From positions 28,790-92,789 of the forward strand of contig CACPJP010000003.1 of the NCBI GenBank assembly GCA_902634325.1: a DNA stretch of 64,000 nt. Direction: 5' to 3'. Below the pieces are notes generated by a model. The model saw only the letters and a program-made list of their open reading frames with translations. It made no database searches and had not been told where the DNA came from. Shown piece after piece: positions 33,677-43,495 of this stretch; position 1 is the stretch's first letter, and each line of letters begins with the position of its first letter. This stretch comes from an uncultured Pelagibacteraceae bacterium. Its GTDB lineage: Bacteria > Pseudomonadota > Alphaproteobacteria > Pelagibacterales > Pelagibacteraceae. Made by a program: the position numbers and the translations under genes.

Positions 33677-34839
33677 AAAAACTTTTAGGAATCTTAGTTT
33701 TAAGTTTGTGTTTTATTAATACTGCTGCAGCAAATATTAAAAAACCAAAGATTCAAAACATTGGAGTAGTTTTTCCAATTATAGAAAATAAAAAATTTCC
33801 TTGTAGAGTAAATGCTATTTATACACCAATAAAACCAATAGAAGAAGTTAAGGCACCATCCGGATATGGTTTAGATGATAGATTTAACTATACTTACGAT
33901 CGTATAGAAAAAGTAAGTGTAAGTTGTTCTAGCGGTGATCTTAAAGCTTGCGAGTCTATATATAAAACATTATTAAGCTGGGCGGAATCAAATGCAGCCA
34001 AAAGAACAGGACCTTCTGATGAGGATGGAAGACATTGGAATGATACTTTGACAGTTAATTTATATGTAGCCGCTCCAATGATAACTGCATATTCTTTTGT
34101 AATACAAAGAATTGATATTCCCCAAGAGGAAGATAAAAAAATTAAAAAATGGTTAAAAAAAATAGTTAGAAGAAATCAACATCTTATGTATGATAAAACT
34201 TACGATTATGGAGGTGCACGAGGAATACCCAAGAGAGCCCATAACCATGCGCTTTCATCAGCTATGTCACATTTATCATTAGCAATTCTTTTAGGTGATA
34301 ACAAAACTTTTAAAAAACCATTTAAAAATTGGATAGGTGCTGTTAAGTACCAGCGTAAAGATGGAAGCCTTCCTATTGAAACCAGAAGAGGTGGAAGAGC
34401 AATGTTTTATCAAGGTAGAGCAATGACCGCACTTGCCACAATTGCCGTGATGGCGGAAAATCAAAATATTGATATATGGAATATGAAATTTAAGAAAATT
34501 AAAGACTATCATAACATTGTAAAATTTTTTGTTGATTTTGCTGAAAATCCAGAGATAGTTTTTAAGTATGCGAAGGAAAATAGGCATCCTGGTCCTGCTA
34601 AAGATTATAAAAATCAAGATTTAGATAGTAGCGGATCTGTTTGGGGTTGGGTTCCTGCATATGTAAGCAGATTCCCAAATCATGAAAATATAAAAAGAAT
34701 TAAATCTTGGAAAAAAGAAAATATGAACAAATATCAAAGATTAATGCGTAGTGCTCTGGATGGAGTTGGAACTAGCTATGTAGATTTTGCAGCTTCTTGG
34801 AACGTAGGGGCTGAACCAAATTGTCATTTTGTAAAATGA
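33673..34839 (+). CDS. Alginate lyase-like (PL5-type) exported protein
   Basis: A 388-aa protein with a signal peptide (KKLLGILVLSLCFINTAAA). It has an alpha-helical toroid domain similar to alginate lyase: HWNDTLTVNLYVAAPMITAYSFV, a KRAHNHALSSAMSHLSLAILLGDNKTF helix with the conserved N-H, and YQRKDGSLPIETRRGGRAMFYQGRAMTALATIAVMAE, the typical DGSLP..-RG.RA-.YH block. It would cleave uronate-containing polysaccharide in the periplasm, though substrate and even activity are unproven. It overlaps hemH by 4 bp and hemJ by 4 bp. Confidence 0.83.
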   Translation: MKKLLGILVLSLCFINTAAANIKKPKIQNIGVVFPIIENKKFPCRVNAIYTPIKPIEEVKAPSGYGLDDRFNYTYDRIEKVSVSCSSGDLKACESIYKTLLSWAESNAAKRTGPSDEDGRHWNDTLTVNLYVAAPMITAYSFVIQRIDIPQEEDKKIKKWLKKIVRRNQHLMYDKTYDYGGARGIPKRAHNHALSSAMSHLSLAILLGDNKTFKKPFKNWIGAVKYQRKDGSLPIETRRGGRAMFYQGRAMTALATIAVMAENQNIDIWNMKFKKIKDYHNIVKFFVDFAENPEIVFKYAKENRHPGPAKDYKNQDLDSSGSVWGWVPAYVSRFPNHENIKRIKSWKKENMNKYQRLMRSALDGVGTSYVDFAASWNVGAEPNCHFVK

Positions 34840-35270
34840 ACACATATTTATTATTTAAATCTCTTCATTTAATTGCAGTCATATCCTGGATGGCTGGCTT
34901 ATTATATTTACCAAGAATTTTTGTGTACCATGTTGAAAATTATGAAAAGAAAGAAACTCTAGATATTTTTGAAACTATGGAAAGAAGACTTTATAATTAC
35001 ATAATGAGACCAGCAATGCTCTTTGCCTGGATATTTGGGATTGTCTTAATTTATTTAAATGGTCTAGATGTTTTGGCTAATTTATGGATCCAAATCAAAC
35101 TTGCTTTAGTAATTCTTTTGTCTATTTATCATGAATATTTAGGCAAATGTCTCAGTCAGCTTAAAAATAGAACAAACACAAAAAGTGCTAAATTTTATCG
35201 TTATATAAATGAGGTCCCAACCGTGTTGCTTATAGCTATAATATTTATCGTGGTTTTTAAGCCTATTTAG
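34836..35270 (+). CDS. hemJ: HemJ, protoporphyrinogen IX oxidase
   Basis: A 144-aa inner-membrane enzyme with four helices that oxidises protoporphyrinogen IX. YLLFKSLHLIAVISWMAGLLYLPRIFVYHVEN holds the conserved His residues, MRPAMLFAWIFGIVLIY follows, and WIQIKLALVILLSIYHEYLGK has the conserved K and H. The track starts at 34821, but the ATG at 34836 overlaps the upstream stop (ATGA) and gives the family's usual N-terminus. Confidence 0.93.
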   Translation: MNTYLLFKSLHLIAVISWMAGLLYLPRIFVYHVENYEKKETLDIFETMERRLYNYIMRPAMLFAWIFGIVLIYLNGLDVLANLWIQIKLALVILLSIYHEYLGKCLSQLKNRTNTKSAKFYRYINEVPTVLLIAIIFIVVFKPI

Positions 35271-35272
35271 AC

Positions 35273-35300
35273 TTGAATATTAATTTTAAATCACTATATT
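35273..35300 (+). promoter_or_regulatory. Sigma70-like promoter for rho
   Basis: TTGAAT (35273-35278), a 16-bp spacer and TATATT (35295-35300). It leaves a leader of roughly 27 nt before the rho ATG at 35334, unlike the near-leaderless spacing at several other genes. Confidence 0.45.
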
Positions 35301-35333
35301 AGTACTTACTTACCTTAATAAACAATAATCACT

Positions 35334-36605
35334 ATGAATTTACAGGAATTGAAGCAAAAATCGCCATCCGAGCTAATATCTAAAGCTGAGAAACTTGGTA
35401 TTGAAAATCCAAGCACATTAAGAAAACAGGAAATTCTTTTTTCTATCTTAAAAAAGTTAGCTGAAAAAAATGAACAGATCACCGGCGGAGGGGTGTTAGA
35501 AGTTTTACAAGACGGTTTTGGCTTTCTTAGAGCAATAGAGTCAAATTATCTTCCAGGACCCGATGATATTTATGTAAGTCCTAGCCAGATAAGGAAATTT
35601 GGTTTGAGAACAGGAGATTCTGTAGAAGGAGAAATTAGAGCACCAAAAGACGCCGAAAGATACTTTGCTTTATTAAAAGTAAGTCAGATCAATTTTGAAA
35701 CTCCGGAAAAAGCAAGAAATAAAATAGCATTCGATAATTTAACCCCGCTTTATCCAGACAAGCAATTAAAAATGGAAGTGGAAAAAAATACAACAGAAAA
35801 AAAACCAGACCAAACTGCAAGATTAATTGATCTCGTGAGTCCAATTGGAAAAGGACAAAGATCACTTATAATTTCACCACCAAAGGCAGGTAAAACAATT
35901 ATTTTACAAAACATTGCAAACTCTTTAGAGGTAAATCATCCCGAATGTTATTTGATGGTTCTATTGATAGATGAGCGACCAGAAGAAGTCACAGATATGC
36001 AGAGAACAGTAAAGGGAGAAGTAATAAGTTCTACTTTTGATGAGCCAGCTTCAAGACACGTTGCTGTTGCAGAAATGGTTATAGAAAAAGCTAAAAGATT
36101 AGTAGAACACAAAAAAGATGTAGTTATTTTGTTAGACTCAATTACTAGATTAGGAAGGGCTTATAACGCTGTAGTTCCAAGTTCAGGAAAAGTGTTAACC
36201 GGGGGTGTTGATGCAAATGCACTTCAGCGTCCAAAAAGATTTTTTGGAGCCGCAAGAAATGTTGAGCAAGGAGGATCTTTAACTATTATATCGACTGCTT
36301 TAATAGATACTGGAAGCAGAATGGATGAAGTAATCTTTGAGGAATTTAAAGGAACAGGTAATTCAGAATTAATTCTAGATAGGAAAATTGCAGATAAAAG
36401 AATTTATCCTGCAATTGACATAACTCGTTCGGGTACTAGAAGAGAAGAACTTCTATTCAAAAAAGAGGATTTATCCAAAGTTAATGTCCTTAGAAGAATT
36501 ATAAGCCCAATGGGTACCATGGATGGAATAGAATTTTTAATGTCTAAACTTAAAAATACAAAGAATAATGCAGACTTTTTTGTTTCAATGAATAAGCCTG
36601 GATAG
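35334..36605 (+). CDS. rho: Rho transcription termination factor
   Basis: A 423-aa hexameric RNA helicase. The N-terminal Rho domain ([42 protein letters not shown]) precedes the OSB cold-shock-like domain [45 protein letters not shown]. The ATPase core has [15 protein letters not shown] (Walker A) and [17 protein letters not shown] (Walker B). Typical length. In many alphaproteobacteria mnmE comes soon after rho; here about 3.6 kb of other genes intervenes. Confidence 0.97.
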   Translation: MNLQELKQKSPSELISKAEKLGIENPSTLRKQEILFSILKKLAEKNEQITGGGVLEVLQDGFGFLRAIESNYLPGPDDIYVSPSQIRKFGLRTGDSVEGEIRAPKDAERYFALLKVSQINFETPEKARNKIAFDNLTPLYPDKQLKMEVEKNTTEKKPDQTARLIDLVSPIGKGQRSLIISPPKAGKTIILQNIANSLEVNHPECYLMVLLIDERPEEVTDMQRTVKGEVISSTFDEPASRHVAVAEMVIEKAKRLVEHKKDVVILLDSITRLGRAYNAVVPSSGKVLTGGVDANALQRPKRFFGAARNVEQGGSLTIISTALIDTGSRMDEVIFEEFKGTGNSELILDRKIADKRIYPAIDITRSGTRREELLFKKEDLSKVNVLRRIISPMGTMDGIEFLMSKLKNTKNNADFFVSMNKPG

Positions 36606-36627
36606 ATCTTCTTAGCTACTTAAAATT

Positions 36628-37317
36628 ATGATCTTAAGCATTGTGGTTCCAGTTTATAACGAAGAAAAAACTTTGCTAAAATCCTTACAATCCCTTAAAA
36701 ATTTAAATGCAAACTTAGGTAAGCATGAGATCATCGTTATTAATGATGGATCAACTGATAATTCTGGTAAAATTTTAAATGAAAATAAAAATTTATACGA
36801 CAAACTTATCTCAAATGAATCAAACAGAGGAAAAGGATATTCTATAAAACGAGGATTGTTAGAATCTACAGGAACACATATTATCTTTCATGACTCAGAT
36901 CTAGAATATGACTCAAAAGATATACTCAAATTTCAAAAAATATTTTCTGATTTTGATGCTGATGGAATTGTTGGTTCACGTTTTAATTATGCAGATTATA
37001 CGAGATCGCATAATATACTTAATAAATTTGCGAATCACATTTTAACTCTTACTTTTAATTTATTATATAATACAACTTTTACAGATATTTATTCATGTTA
37101 TTTTGCTTTTAAAAAAGAACTTTTAGATCCAAACCAACTTCAAACAATGGGGTTTGAACAACACGCCGAGATACTTTGTAAAGTAATCAAAAAAGGTGAA
37201 AAATTTTATGAAGTGCCAATTAATTATAGTGGCAGATCTTACAAAGAAGGAAAAAAAATAAAACCACACGATTTCTTTTTTGTTTTATTTCAAATTTTTT
37301 TAAGACGTTTCTTCTAA
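36628..37317 (+). CDS. Family 2 glycosyltransferase (polyprenyl-phosphate sugar transferase type)
   Basis: A 229-aa GT-A fold enzyme similar to dolichol-phosphate mannose synthase/ArnC-like proteins but without the C-terminal membrane helices. Motifs: LSIVVPVYNEEKTLLKSLQSL, EIIVINDGSTDNSGKIL, NRGKGYSIKRGLLESTG and the metal-binding HDSDLEYD. GSRFNYADYTRSHNILNKFANHILTLTFNLLYNTTFTDIYSCY is characteristic of the DPM1-like group. It likely makes a lipid-linked sugar. It converges with an 18-bp overlap on a GT-C-like membrane protein. Confidence 0.88.
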   Translation: MILSIVVPVYNEEKTLLKSLQSLKNLNANLGKHEIIVINDGSTDNSGKILNENKNLYDKLISNESNRGKGYSIKRGLLESTGTHIIFHDSDLEYDSKDILKFQKIFSDFDADGIVGSRFNYADYTRSHNILNKFANHILTLTFNLLYNTTFTDIYSCYFAFKKELLDPNQLQTMGFEQHAEILCKVIKKGEKFYEVPINYSGRSYKEGKKIKPHDFFFVLFQIFLRRFF

Positions 37318-38499
37318 GGATTTTATATTTAAGTTATATAAAGAAAAAAAAGCAAGCAGAAAAGTAAAAGACTTTAAAACTCTATTAGCACTCGTTTCAA
37401 GGTGGTATGCCAATTCATATGGCGTAGAAAAATATACAATTAATAACAATGCCAAGTAAGAAAAAAATAATAGCATTACAAAAAAAAATAATTTTTTATT
37501 AAAATTCAAATAAAATGATGTAATAAAAAACAATAATGCAATTATAGCTTTTTCATTTGATAAAACCAGATATTTAAAAAATAATATATAACTATCAAGA
37601 ACTAATATTCTATTTACCAGATTTTCTCTTATTAATTCTATGGTAAAGTCTGTATTTGTAATTCCATTTTTATAACAAAAAACTTTCCATAATATAATTG
37701 GAATAAATGAAAAAAATAAAATAATAAGCTTTTTTGAATCTGTAAATATTTTTTTTTCTAATAATTTTATAAAAATCGTAGTAAAAAAAAGTAATATAAG
37801 TAAAGCGAATCCTTCATTTTTTATTAAGGACAAAGTTATACATAGCAAAAATGTTATGAAAATTAATGAATTTCTATCATTTTCATTAATTCTAGAAAAA
37901 AATATTTTAAAAAAACAATATCCTATAGTTACAAAGTATAAAGCTACTGCTCCATCTATTCCTCCAAGAAACAAGTGTGTTCCTATAAAAAATATTAGTA
38001 ATGAAAGCAAAATCATATATTTTTTATTTGAAATATAAGAAGACAAAAATATTAATGGAGGTAAATAAACAAATGTGTAAGCACTTTTGGGAAATACTTC
38101 ATGCCAATAACCGCTTAAAAAGGCAAAAGAAGCGGAAAAGCTGTGAAATAACAATGGATAATCATTATGACTAAAAGCCGCGTAATTATCAGCAACAGAA
38201 TAAAGTGACTGATCAAAAAAAATTCTTTTTGCATGAAATAAATATAAACTTCTCAAGTCCCAGCCCTTTGCGGTTGTACCTAAGCAAATCAATAGTATAA
38301 GCAAGAAATATATCTTAAGCGTCAAATTATTTTTAAAATTTTTTAAATAAAAATATGCAACTGTAAGAAAAAAGAGAATTATATTTATTTTTAAAGTAAT
38401 ATTAAAAAAACCTATGCTTATAAGAAGATAATTATTAAGAATTAATAGCAAAAGTACTATTGAAATTTTATAATTAAATTGTTTAAGTTCTACTGGCAT
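37300..38499 (-). CDS. Polytopic membrane protein, possible GT-C glycosyltransferase
   Basis: A 399-aa protein with about ten hydrophobic segments. After the first three helices comes GTTAKGWDLRSLYLFHAKRIFF and then NYAAFSHNDYPLLFHSFSASFAFLSGYW. The acidic residue in the first loop and the DYPLL motif are what GT-C enzymes using polyprenyl-phosphate sugars show. No full family assignment is possible. Its neighbour GT2 would supply the donor. Overlaps the 126-aa gene upstream by 10 bp. Confidence 0.62.
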   Translation of the reverse strand: MPVELKQFNYKISIVLLLLILNNYLLISIGFFNITLKINIILFFLTVAYFYLKNFKNNLTLKIYFLLILLICLGTTAKGWDLRSLYLFHAKRIFFDQSLYSVADNYAAFSHNDYPLLFHSFSASFAFLSGYWHEVFPKSAYTFVYLPPLIFLSSYISNKKYMILLSLLIFFIGTHLFLGGIDGAVALYFVTIGYCFFKIFFSRINENDRNSLIFITFLLCITLSLIKNEGFALLILLFFTTIFIKLLEKKIFTDSKKLIILFFSFIPIILWKVFCYKNGITNTDFTIELIRENLVNRILVLDSYILFFKYLVLSNEKAIIALLFFITSFYLNFNKKLFFFVMLLFFSYLALLLIVYFSTPYELAYHLETSANRVLKSFTFLLAFFSLYNLNIKSLEETS

Positions 38500-38870
38500 T
38501 TTTGTAATTCTATAAATTTTCCTTTAAATATACTTTCGCAGTTATAATTCTCTTCTATTAAGGATAACGTATATTTTGATTTTTCATCAAATTTTATTGG
38601 ATAATTAAATTCAATTATTCTTTGATAACTATACATATCATTTCTTAAACTTTTGCTTAAATTAAATTTTTGAATTTTATTAGAAATTAATATTTCATTT
38701 GTTTCAATTATTGCTTTAGGTAACACATGATTTATATGAGAATTTTTTTTAAATGGATTTTTTAAAACTTCAAATTCAAAATTACTTCTTTTATTCCAAT
38801 AGTAAAAAATCTGAATAATTCCTACTATAAAAAAAAAAGTTAATAATTTTTTATTTTTTAGATGAATCAT
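38490..38870 (-). CDS. Hypothetical membrane-anchored protein, 126 aa
   Basis: I do not recognise a family. It has one N-terminal signal-anchor ([17 protein letters not shown]) and then a soluble domain of about 95 residues with two Cys near the end ([20 protein letters not shown]), likely a disulfide in the periplasm. It is embedded by 4-10 bp overlaps between ogt and the GT-C-like gene, so it is probably part of the same operon and possibly an accessory to the glycosyltransferase. Confidence 0.55.
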   Translation of the reverse strand: MIHLKNKKLLTFFFIVGIIQIFYYWNKRSNFEFEVLKNPFKKNSHINHVLPKAIIETNEILISNKIQKFNLSKSLRNDMYSYQRIIEFNYPIKFDEKSKYTLSLIEENYNCESIFKGKFIELQKCQ

Positions 38871-39325
38871 TTAAATATTAATCCTTCAAATTTTAGTAAT
38901 TTTTTTTTTAATTTTGTTCCTCCTGGGGCTGAGAAACCACCTAAAGTGCCATCTGACTTTAAAACTCTATGACACGGAACAATTAACACATGTTGGTTTT
39001 TTCCACAGACTCTGCCCACATATCTTGGTGAAACTTTTAATTTTTTTGCAATTTCTCCATAACTTTTTGTTCTCCCTTTTTTGATTTTTTTTAATTCTCT
39101 CCAAATTTTTTTTTCAACAGTTTTTCCTTCAACTTTAATCTTTCCATCTATTATCTTTTTTTTATTTTTAAAATACAAAATTATATTTTTTTTAATTTTT
39201 CTTAACTTTTTAGTTTTTTTTCCTTTATTTTTTTCCTTTTTAAACTGAATCTTCGTTATAAAATTTTTATTTTCAGAAACCGAAATCCATCCAAATCTGG
39301 TATTGAAAGATATTATATTTTCCAT
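38867..39325 (-). CDS. ogt: Ogt, methylated-DNA-protein cysteine methyltransferase
   Basis: A 152-aa suicide repair protein for O6-methylguanine. The active site is [25 protein letters not shown], with the invariant PCHRV, preceded by the recognition helix [26 protein letters not shown]. The ORF track begins at 39394 within the upstream methyltransferase. I place the start at ATG 39325 ([16 protein letters not shown]), 7 bp past the upstream stop, which matches the usual N-terminal length. The middle part is very Lys-rich. Confidence 0.93.
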   Translation of the reverse strand: MENIISFNTRFGWISVSENKNFITKIQFKKEKNKGKKTKKLRKIKKNIILYFKNKKKIIDGKIKVEGKTVEKKIWRELKKIKKGRTKSYGEIAKKLKVSPRYVGRVCGKNQHVLIVPCHRVLKSDGTLGGFSAPGGTKLKKKLLKFEGLIFK

Positions 39326-39332
39326 AACTATT

Positions 39333-40178
39333 TCAGTTGTTTTTAACCAAATAATATCCCCACAATATAAAAGTGTCATTATTTTTTGAATCAAATTCTT
39401 TTGAGATTTTATTTGGCGGTTTTCCTATATTACCCTTTATTGTTTGATTAATTGAAAAATTAAAGCTCTCAAACAATTTTTTATATTCATAGTGTCTTAA
39501 TCTATTTTGATAAAGGTAATTATTATTATATTTTTTCCATTCATCCTTGGAATATTTTAAAAAATTCAAGGCAGATATATTTTTGTCAGTGTGGCTATAA
39601 TGATCGCTATAATCTATTAAAGACGAAATATAACCATTTTTTTTTATTATCTTTTTTAAATTACTCAAACACGAATGAAGATCTCTTGGCGAAAAGTGTT
39701 CAAGAGTAGCGGTATTAATGCACATATCAAAAAGCTCTTTTTCATCTACTAGTCTTTTAAGATCAAATGGAGCTTTATATTCAATATTATAAATTTTTTT
39801 TATATCTTCGACACCATTTACGTCATCTTTTTTTTCCTTATTTAAAATTTTGGATATATGAAAATTGGCTTCATTAAATAAAGCAAAATCAATCATTTTA
39901 TTGATATCTATTACTGTTTGTTTGATTTTGTTCTCAAAAATATATGAGAAAAAAATATTTTGTTCTAGTGATTTTCCAGCACCAATTTCAATAAGAGAAT
40001 TAACTTGGAGTTTACTGATATTATTGCCATGCACTTCCCAATTTTTATTTATACTGTTTATGTTGATTTTTGATCTTTTTGTTATTAACTTTTGAACCAA
40101 ATAGAAGAATTTTTCTAACTTTAAAAAGTCGAATATTTTGTAAAGTAAGGACTTTGTCTTCCAATTTATTTGAAACAT
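39333..40178 (-). CDS. Class I SAM-dependent methyltransferase-like protein
   Basis: A 281-aa protein with a Rossmann methyltransferase core. Motif I is [16 protein letters not shown], the acidic loop is TVIDINKMI, and [48 protein letters not shown] covers motifs IV-VI. The substrate is unknown. In glycan-related gene groups such enzymes often methylate sugars, and the neighbours (GT2, GT-C-like) fit that. It diverges from mnmE. Confidence 0.75.
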   Translation of the reverse strand: MFQINWKTKSLLYKIFDFLKLEKFFYLVQKLITKRSKININSINKNWEVHGNNISKLQVNSLIEIGAGKSLEQNIFFSYIFENKIKQTVIDINKMIDFALFNEANFHISKILNKEKKDDVNGVEDIKKIYNIEYKAPFDLKRLVDEKELFDMCINTATLEHFSPRDLHSCLSNLKKIIKKNGYISSLIDYSDHYSHTDKNISALNFLKYSKDEWKKYNNNYLYQNRLRHYEYKKLFESFNFSINQTIKGNIGKPPNKISKEFDSKNNDTFILWGYYLVKNN

Positions 40179-40220
40179 AGTGTTTTCTAAAATATTTGAG
40201 GATAAACTAATTTTAATAAA

Positions 40221-40226
40221 TATAAT
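40221..40226 (+). promoter_or_regulatory. -10 element candidate for mnmE
   Basis: Perfect TATAAT ends 11 bp before the mnmE ATG in the divergent gap. The surrounding DNA is nearly pure A/T, so the chance of a random match is high. Confidence 0.35.
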
Positions 40227-40237
40227 ATATTTTAAAA

Positions 40238-41569
40238 ATGAATATTTTCGCTCTTTCTTCCGGACGTGGTCCTTCAGGGATTGCTATTTTGAGATTATCT
40301 GGAAAAGGTAGTCTTCAAATTTCAAAACTGATAACAAAAAAAAATGAAATAAAATCAAAAGAAGTTAACCTTTGTAAATTCTACGATCCTTCAAATGGTA
40401 AAATGATCGACGAAGGACTACTTCTCTGGTCGCCTGGCCCGAATAGCTATACAGGGGAGGATTTAGCAGAATTTCATACTCACGGAAGTAACGCCGTTGT
40501 TAGTTGCTTTTTAAGAGTACTTGGAGAACAAGAAAATTGCAGATTAGCGGAACCAGGGGAATTTACTAAGCTTGCATTTCAAAACAATAAGATAGACCTA
40601 ATAGAGGCCGAAAGTATAGGGGATCTTATACACGCTGAAACAGAGCTTCAAAGACAACAAGCTATAAAACTGATTCAAGGCAATGCATCAAATTACTATA
40701 ATTCTTTAAGAGAAAAGCTAGTTAAATCTTTGTCTTATATTGAAGCAAAAATAGATTTTGCTGAGGATGATCTTCCAGAGAATGTCTTAAAAGAGGTACA
40801 GACATCTATAAAGCAAGTTCACAAAGATATTAAACAAATATTAGAGGACCAAAAAATTGGAGAAAAAATTAGAGATGGATTCAGAATATCTATTGTCGGA
40901 GATGTAAATGCAGGAAAGTCTTCTCTATTAAATCTTCTTTCTAAAAGAGAGGCTGCCATTGTATCTGAACAAGAAGGCACCACACGAGACGTAATAGAAA
41001 CCTATCTCAATATTGATGGCTACCCTGTCATCTTGGCAGATACTGCTGGGATCAGAAAGGTTAAAAATAGAGTTGAAAAAGAAGGAATAAAAAGAGCTAT
41101 CAAGAAAGCTAAAGATGCTGATCTAATTTTAGTTATGGTTGATGTATCTAAAAAAACAATCAATAAAGATCTAAAAAAATTAATTAATGAAGACTGCATA
41201 TTAGTTTTTAATAAGTCAGACTTAAGTAAAAAAACTCCAAAAAATGAGTTTAAGAAAAATGATCAAATTTTGCTATCAGTAAAAAACAATAAGAACATCG
41301 ATAATCTTATAAAGTTGATAAAAGAGAAATTGAGTAAAAAATTTATGAAAGCAAACAATATTTTAGTTACTAGAGAGAGACATCGAGCCAAACTTAACGC
41401 GGTATTAAAAGAAATAGAAAAATTTTTAAAAAAAGACCAAAAAAAAGAAATCGAAACAGCCGCAGAAGACCTTAGACTGGCCACAAGACATCTTGGGGGT
41501 ATAGTAGGCAAGGTTGATGTGGAAGAGATACTCGGTTCTATATTTCAGGACTTTTGTATTGGGAAATAA
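40238..41569 (+). CDS. mnmE: MnmE, tRNA modification GTPase
   Basis: A 443-aa GTPase that with MnmG makes 5-carboxymethylaminomethyl-uridine at tRNA wobble position 34. The N-terminal tetrahydrofolate-binding domain starts SSGRGPSGIAILRLSG. The G domain lies at about residues 220-370: GDVNAGKSSLLN (G1), DTAG (G3) and FNKSDL (G4). The essential C-terminal motif FCIGK closes the protein. Starts the mnmE-mnmG-rsmG-parA-parB cluster. Confidence 0.97.
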   Translation: MNIFALSSGRGPSGIAILRLSGKGSLQISKLITKKNEIKSKEVNLCKFYDPSNGKMIDEGLLLWSPGPNSYTGEDLAEFHTHGSNAVVSCFLRVLGEQENCRLAEPGEFTKLAFQNNKIDLIEAESIGDLIHAETELQRQQAIKLIQGNASNYYNSLREKLVKSLSYIEAKIDFAEDDLPENVLKEVQTSIKQVHKDIKQILEDQKIGEKIRDGFRISIVGDVNAGKSSLLNLLSKREAAIVSEQEGTTRDVIETYLNIDGYPVILADTAGIRKVKNRVEKEGIKRAIKKAKDADLILVMVDVSKKTINKDLKKLINEDCILVFNKSDLSKKTPKNEFKKNDQILLSVKNNKNIDNLIKLIKEKLSKKFMKANNILVTRERHRAKLNAVLKEIEKFLKKDQKKEIETAAEDLRLATRHLGGIVGKVDVEEILGSIFQDFCIGK

Positions 41570-41616
41570 CCCATCTTTGAGCTTGTAAAATCATATTTCA
41601 TCGATACATTTCATTT

Positions 41617-43488
41617 ATGAACAATAAAATGACCTTTGATGTGGTTGTAATAGGTGGTGGACATGCTGGATGTGAGGCTGCGGCAGCATCGGCCAGAATG
41701 GGCGTAAATACTGGTCTTTTTACACATAAAATAGAGACTATAGGTGAAATGTCGTGCAATCCGGCCATAGGAGGACTGGGAAAAGGTCATTTAGTTCGAG
41801 AAATCGATGCCTTGGATGGGGTTATGGGTGATGTAGCCGACAAATCAGGAATTCAGTTTAGATTATTGAACAGAAGCAGAGGTCCAGCAGTCAGAGGACC
41901 GCGAACTCAGTCAGACAGAAAGCTTTACAAGAAATATATGCAGGAGCTATTGCTCAACTATGAAAATTTAGAGGTGATAGCCGATCCTGTTGTAAAATTT
42001 ATCTTCGAGAAAGATAAAATTAAAGGTTTCATTTGTCAAAGTGGAAAAGAGGTAATGTGTGGTCAACTAATTCTTACCACAGGAACCTTCTTGAATGGTT
42101 TAATCCACATAGGTGAAAAACAAATACCTGCTGGAAGATATGACGAAAAGCCCTCTACAGGATTGAGTGAGCAATTAGAAAAATTTAACATAAAAATTGG
42201 AAGACTTAAAACCGGAACACCTCCAAGGCTGGATGGAAGAACTATCAATTACGATGATTTAGAAATGCAGCCGGCTGACAGGGAGCCATACTTTTTTTCA
42301 TTCCTAACAACGAAAGCTATAAATAAGCAAATTAACTGCGGCGTGACCTGCACTAATGACTCGGTGCACAAAATCATAAGTGACAATATTTCAAGAAGCG
42401 CAATATACTCTGGTAACATCAAAGGGGTGGGCCCAAGATATTGTCCATCCATTGAAGACAAAATTGTTAAGTTTAAGGAAAAACAAAAACACCAAATTTT
42501 TTTAGAACCCGAAGGCTTAGAAGATCACACGGTATACCCAAATGGTATTTCGACTGCTCTGCCTGAGGATGTTCAGCTTAAAATATTAGCTAAAATTAAG
42601 GGTTTAGAAGAGGTCAAAATGGTAAGAGCAGGATATGCCATAGAGTACGATTATGTGGACCCGAGGGAGCTAAAAGCGAGTCTAGAAGCCAAAAAAATAG
42701 GGTCTCTTTTCTTGGCTGGCCAAATCAACGGGACAACAGGTTATGAAGAAGCTGCGGCTCAAGGATTGATAGCTGGAATTAATGCTGCCCTGAAAGTTAA
42801 AAAAAGGGATGAATTTATTTTGGATAGATCAAGCTCATACATTGGAGTGATGATAGACGACCTCATTACGAAGGGTGTTTCCGAACCCTACAGGATGTTT
42901 ACGTCTCGAGCTGAATACCGATTGTCATTGAGAGCGGATAATGCAGATCAAAGACTTACGCCTATGGGTATAAAAATGAATTTAGTGAAAGTTAATAGAA
43001 AAAAATTATTTAATGAAAAACAGAAAAAGATAAACAGTTTAGAAAAATCTTTGTCAAAAAAATTTATGACACCAAACGCTGCTGCTAAATATTCTATTAA
43101 GATTGCAATGGATGGAGTCAAAAGATCCGGACTAGATATCTTGGGAATAAAAAATGTTAAATTAAATCATCTAAGAGGGATTTGGGCTGATATACCCCAA
43201 TATGGACACTTCATTGATGAACAGGTTGAAATAAATGCCCATTATTCAGGCTACCTACCTAAACAAGAGAGTGACATTAGAACTTTTAAAAAAGATGAAA
43301 GTTTAGTGATACCAAATGAGATTGACTATGACTCTTTCAGTGGACTCTCTAATGAAATTAAGTCGAAATTGAAATTGATAAGACCAAAGACCTTAGGACA
43401 GGCCCTGAGGATTGATGGAGTGACCCCGGCTGCAGCAATAATTCTATTAGGAGCTATCAAAAAGACAAAACACAGGGTTCCAGCCTAA
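41617..43488 (+). CDS. mnmG: MnmG (GidA), tRNA uridine-34 modification enzyme
   Basis: A 623-aa FAD/NADH-dependent partner of MnmE. N-terminal FAD motif [22 protein letters not shown], then [56 protein letters not shown] and [25 protein letters not shown]. The C-terminal helical domain ends in [19 protein letters not shown]. Length is typical. Followed after 7 bp by rsmG. Confidence 0.97.
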   Translation: MNNKMTFDVVVIGGGHAGCEAAAASARMGVNTGLFTHKIETIGEMSCNPAIGGLGKGHLVREIDALDGVMGDVADKSGIQFRLLNRSRGPAVRGPRTQSDRKLYKKYMQELLLNYENLEVIADPVVKFIFEKDKIKGFICQSGKEVMCGQLILTTGTFLNGLIHIGEKQIPAGRYDEKPSTGLSEQLEKFNIKIGRLKTGTPPRLDGRTINYDDLEMQPADREPYFFSFLTTKAINKQINCGVTCTNDSVHKIISDNISRSAIYSGNIKGVGPRYCPSIEDKIVKFKEKQKHQIFLEPEGLEDHTVYPNGISTALPEDVQLKILAKIKGLEEVKMVRAGYAIEYDYVDPRELKASLEAKKIGSLFLAGQINGTTGYEEAAAQGLIAGINAALKVKKRDEFILDRSSSYIGVMIDDLITKGVSEPYRMFTSRAEYRLSLRADNADQRLTPMGIKMNLVKVNRKKLFNEKQKKINSLEKSLSKKFMTPNAAAKYSIKIAMDGVKRSGLDILGIKNVKLNHLRGIWADIPQYGHFIDEQVEINAHYSGYLPKQESDIRTFKKDESLVIPNEIDYDSFSGLSNEIKSKLKLIRPKTLGQALRIDGVTPAAAIILLGAIKKTKHRVPA

Positions 43489-43495
43489 AATACGC

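Noticed and set aside
39326-39394. Extended ogt start at 39394
   Set aside because: It overlaps the upstream methyltransferase by about 60 bp; ATG 39325 just after that gene's stop is more plausible.
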